Origin: Candidatus Pacearchaeota archaeon
GTDB taxonomy: Archaea; Nanoarchaeota; Nanoarchaeia; Pacearchaeales; GW2011-AR1
DNA: 41,065 bases
Direction of reading: 5' to 3'
NCBI GenBank assembly: GCA_002690445.1
Contig: NZER01000146.1
Location: 1-41,065 of the forward strand
How positions within the stretch are numbered: the first letter of the stretch is position 1; each line of letters starts with the position of its first letter. The translations under genes were made by a program, and so were the position numbers. Shown here piece after piece: positions 38,807 through 41,065 of the stretch. The notes under the pieces were generated by a model that did not search any database, was not told the DNA's origin, and saw only the letters and a program-made list of their open reading frames with translations.

Positions 38807-40875
38807 TGGCCCTTCTACCCTTTTTGCAGTCAATAGGTCAGAAAGCATTGGTTGGCGCCGGTCAAGTCCAGGAGAAGGTTGAGAGTACTGAGGCAGGAAA
38901 AGCTTTTGGTGACCTCGTGCGCCGGCGCTTTGAGGTTAGCATGAAGGCCGGAGAAGAATTGGATAACCTTCAGAAGGATTTAGCCTTCGGAGTTTTTCAT
39001 GGTGGTCGCCGACCAACTGAGGAAGAGAGAAAGAGTTTAACAACAGTCAGCCTCGATGTGGGTGGGCTTACCCGCGGCCTGGGCAAGGTTGGGACTAAGA
39101 CAGCGCAAAAACTTACACAGAAATATGGCAAGAAGATAGCGCAACAAATAACTAACAAAGGCGGCGAGGAGCTAGCTCAGAAAGCTCTTGTCCGCGGCGG
39201 GGAGGAGGTTGTTTCTCATGCCCTAAAAATAGACAGAGCTAAAGTCACATTAGGCAAGGTCGCCGCTTCTATCCGAGAGGCTGAACCTGCTAGAAAGCAG
39301 ACCCAGAGACTCTTTAGAAAAGAACGATCTCAACGGGCTGCGCGTGGATCCAGAGCCTTAAAGGATGTTCCTGGTGAGAGGGGATTTTTCGCCGCAAAGG
39401 GAACTCTCAGAGGCGAGTTACCCAAAGCGAAGTTTGAGGCTGTCCGAGGACGATTCACACAAGAAGAGGTGGACTCTCTTTTCGATGTAGCTAAGAATCA
39501 CCCTGAATTAGATTTTTTCGATAAGATAAATGTCATGTCAGGCTTGGAGAAGGCGTTAGGTAGACGCGCTGGTGAAATTCCTCAACCCAATGAACTGAAG
39601 TTGATGAAGCAAGTCTACGGCAGCGAACTAGTAGACGCCATTCTTTCCAAGAGAGGTTTGATAAAACGAATTGCTGAGGGAGTGGCTGAGGTATTTAATG
39701 TACCGCGTGCGCTGATGTCCTCCATGGATATGTCAGCTCCCTTTAGGCAAGGGTTTGTTTTATCTCTCCATAAGCCAAAAAGAGCAGTGGGTGCTTTCAA
39801 CTCGATGTTGCGATTCTTTTTTGATGAAAAGTTTTTTGATGCCTCGATGGGTTCTATTAGGAAAAAACAAACATTCCCTTTGATGAAGGAGGCTGGATTA
39901 GCTATCGCCGACGTTAGTGGTGATGCAGTTGGCCTTAGCAGCAAAGAGGAGGCCTTCATGACCAATCTGGCGGATAAGATTCCTATTATAGGGAGGGGCG
40001 TCAAAGCCTCGGAGAGGGCCTACACGGGCTTTTTGAATAAGTTGAGAGCCGATGTATTCGATGACATGGCTCAGGAGTATATCAAAGGTGGCATTGATAT
40101 TTTTGATGAACCTGAATTAATGAAAGGCGTAGCTGAATTTATTAATGTAGCCACTGGTCGTGGCAAGTTACCAGGCAAGCTAGCCGAGGCTGCTCCGCTT
40201 TTGAACTCAGTGTTCTACTCCCCTCGTTACATGGCATCACGCATTCAGATGCTTAATCCTTATTGGTATCTAAAACTACCTCCTCCAGTTAGAAAAGAGG
40301 CGGTCAAATCAATGATAAAATTCGTTGGAACAGGATTGACTCTTGTTGCTTTGGCTAAGTTAGGTGGTGCCGATGTTGAGGATGACCCCAGAAGCTCTGA
40401 CTTTGGAAAGATTCGGTTCGGCAATATTCGCTATGATGTTTGGGCGGGTTTTCAACCATGGGTCAGATTTACCTCTCAGATGATTTTGGGAGAAAGAAAG
40501 AGTCTTGCCACTGGCGAAGTTGCTCAACTATCTACTGGTGAATTTGGTGGAAGAACAAGGTTAAGTGAGTCTGGGAGATTTTTGTCTGGCAAGTTTGCTC
40601 CTGTCCCCTCTTTGGCTGCCGATCTTCTACGGGGTACGAATTTTGTTGGAGAGGATTTGAGTTTACCTCAGTCAGTGGCAACACGATTAGTGCCTCTTTA
40701 CCTGCACGATATTGCGGACGGCGTTAAACAAGCTGGACCTTTGGGTGGTGCAGCCGTGGGGATTCCTGCCTTTTTTGGTGTAGGCACACAAGCATTTGAT
40801 CCTAGTCGAGATAGTGGCAGTGTTTTGCCTCAATTACCCCAATTACCGAAATTACCAAGCCTTCCTAGCTTTTAA
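38806..40875 (+). CDS. Large internal/ejection-type virion protein
   Basis: The 689-residue protein is mainly helical and basic. It contains a segment with FNVPRALMSSMDMSAPFRQGFVLSL, RAYTGFLNKLRADVFDDM and later LLNSVFYSPRYMASRIQML, a set shared with large polyvalent-protein-associated domains and internal virion proteins of tailed phages. A hydrophobic stretch near 500-515 (FVGTGLTLVALAKLGG) may be membrane-inserted during DNA ejection. The C-terminus is Pro/Leu-rich. The role would be to leave the particle with the DNA. It ends before a tiny basic gene and the right-hand copy of the leftward promoter. Confidence 0.65.
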   Translation: MALLPFLQSIGQKALVGAGQVQEKVESTEAGKAFGDLVRRRFEVSMKAGEELDNLQKDLAFGVFHGGRRPTEEERKSLTTVSLDVGGLTRGLGKVGTKTAQKLTQKYGKKIAQQITNKGGEELAQKALVRGGEEVVSHALKIDRAKVTLGKVAASIREAEPARKQTQRLFRKERSQRAARGSRALKDVPGERGFFAAKGTLRGELPKAKFEAVRGRFTQEEVDSLFDVAKNHPELDFFDKINVMSGLEKALGRRAGEIPQPNELKLMKQVYGSELVDAILSKRGLIKRIAEGVAEVFNVPRALMSSMDMSAPFRQGFVLSLHKPKRAVGAFNSMLRFFFDEKFFDASMGSIRKKQTFPLMKEAGLAIADVSGDAVGLSSKEEAFMTNLADKIPIIGRGVKASERAYTGFLNKLRADVFDDMAQEYIKGGIDIFDEPELMKGVAEFINVATGRGKLPGKLAEAAPLLNSVFYSPRYMASRIQMLNPYWYLKLPPPVRKEAVKSMIKFVGTGLTLVALAKLGGADVEDDPRSSDFGKIRFGNIRYDVWAGFQPWVRFTSQMILGERKSLATGEVAQLSTGEFGGRTRLSESGRFLSGKFAPVPSLAADLLRGTNFVGEDLSLPQSVATRLVPLYLHDIADGVKQAGPLGGAAVGIPAFFGVGTQAFDPSRDSGSVLPQLPQLPKLPSLPSF

Positions 40876-40892
40876 AGGCAGCAGCAATTAAT

Positions 40893-40970
40893 ATGAACAG
40901 CAAAAAGAAGCCAAGTATCTCAAAAAGGTACAGAATGAAACCTGAAATATCCATAATACCTAAACTATAG
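40893..40970 (+). CDS. 25-residue basic peptide
   Basis: A short frame from ATG 40893 encodes a Lys/Arg-rich peptide (MNSKKKPSISKRYRMKPEI...). Its end overlaps the -10 of the leftward promoter. It resembles the tiny basic peptides at 31089-31453 in composition. Coding status is uncertain. Confidence 0.3.
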   Translation: MNSKKKPSISKRYRMKPEISIIPKL

Positions 40971-40992
40971 CATGGTACACAGCATTTGTCAA
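40964..40992 (-). promoter_or_regulatory. Second copy of the leftward promoter
   Basis: On the minus strand: TTGACA (40987-40992), 17 bases, TATAGT (40964-40969), again preceded by TGC. It differs from the copy at 387-415 at four positions (three in the spacer, one in the -10), keeping both boxes and their spacing. It would transcribe against the end of the internal-protein gene. Confidence 0.6.
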
Positions 40993-41065
40993 TAGATATG
41001 AAAGAATTACGTCAAGAGATTAAAGAAATAAAAGATATGGTCGGAAATCATCTCACCGATGTCGC
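40983..41065 (+). repeat. 83-base terminal repeat of positions 406-488
   Basis: The last 83 bases are identical to 406-488. Upstream of this point the two copies still resemble each other for about 30 bases with scattered changes and then diverge. The likely reading is the closing overlap of a circular or permuted genome with a variant sequence at the left end. Confidence 0.85.
40998..41065 (+). CDS. 5' part of the coiled-coil membrane lysis gene (repeat copy)
   Basis: The first 68 bases of the gene at 421 occur again and run off the window edge. This is the same gene if the molecule is circular; otherwise it would be a second copy. Confidence 0.7.
   Translation, partial: MKELRQEIKEIKDMVGNHLTDV

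Noticed and set aside
1..41065. Temperate lifestyle or integrated prophage
   Set aside because: No integrase, excisionase, repressor or attachment-site structure was seen, and no flanking bacterial genes are present.

Overview
The window looks like the nearly complete genome of an uncultivated tailed bacteriophage, probably short-tailed (podovirus-like). It has a terminase pair, portal, scaffold, major capsid protein, a P22 gp4-like connector, a propeller-like hub candidate, fibres and an internal/ejection-type protein. I see no tail tube, tape measure, sheath, integrase or repressor. Nearly all genes lie on the + strand. The last 83 bases repeat positions 406-488 exactly, so the molecule is probably circular or circularly permuted (about 40.6 kb); the first 405 bases would then be a second version of the sequence in front of the lysis genes. 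The host cannot be named. Promoters are sigma-70-like (TTGACA/TATAAT and extended -10), while almost no start codon has a Shine-Dalgarno sequence, so the host probably initiates translation without SD pairing.

Layout. 1-2037: end of a structural-type gene, lysis genes (coiled-coil membrane protein, amidase endolysin, holin-like protein), then tiny Cys-rich and zinc-finger proteins. 2079-4406: a DNA methyltransferase and a sugar nucleotidyltransferase, each an insulated unit behind a terminator, the second with a structured leader. 4407-5581: a 1.17-kb stretch without credible protein genes that starts with a strong promoter and a terminator/antiterminator pair and is then packed with nested helices; I read it as one very large structured RNA. 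5582-9393: early-type genes, including VRR-NUC and Hjc-like nucleases, a sigma region 4-only protein, an OB-fold-like protein and several small membrane or zinc-binding proteins. No polymerase, helicase or primase is present.

9383-17954 is a tightly overlapping cassette for surface polysaccharide: phosphoglycosyl transferase domain, split transketolase, FlaA1/CapD-type dehydratase, DegT aminotransferase, Gfo/Idh/MocA dehydrogenase, WbpG-type amidotransferase with a PyrG-type glutaminase, glycosyltransferases and a methyltransferase. A WbpD/WlbB-type acetyltransferase between terminase and portal completes most of a 2,3-diamino-uronic acid route like that of Pseudomonas O-antigen. 17947-40970 is the packaging and virion module, with two paralogous collagen-like fibre proteins, a glycine-rich adhesin candidate, three tiny Lys-rich proteins and one inverted cassette (glycosyltransferase plus sulfotransferase, 28838-30206).

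Regulation is the most unusual part. Several promoters (before 1597, the large RNA, 7475, the portal gene and 30635) are each followed by an intrinsic terminator-like hairpin before the first gene. Three structural-gene leaders share the same promoter, an AACC(T)CATCC box and, in two of them, the hairpin. This suggests a phage-wide antitermination scheme, possibly working with the sigma-4-like protein. All functions are read from sequence motifs; no database search was run.
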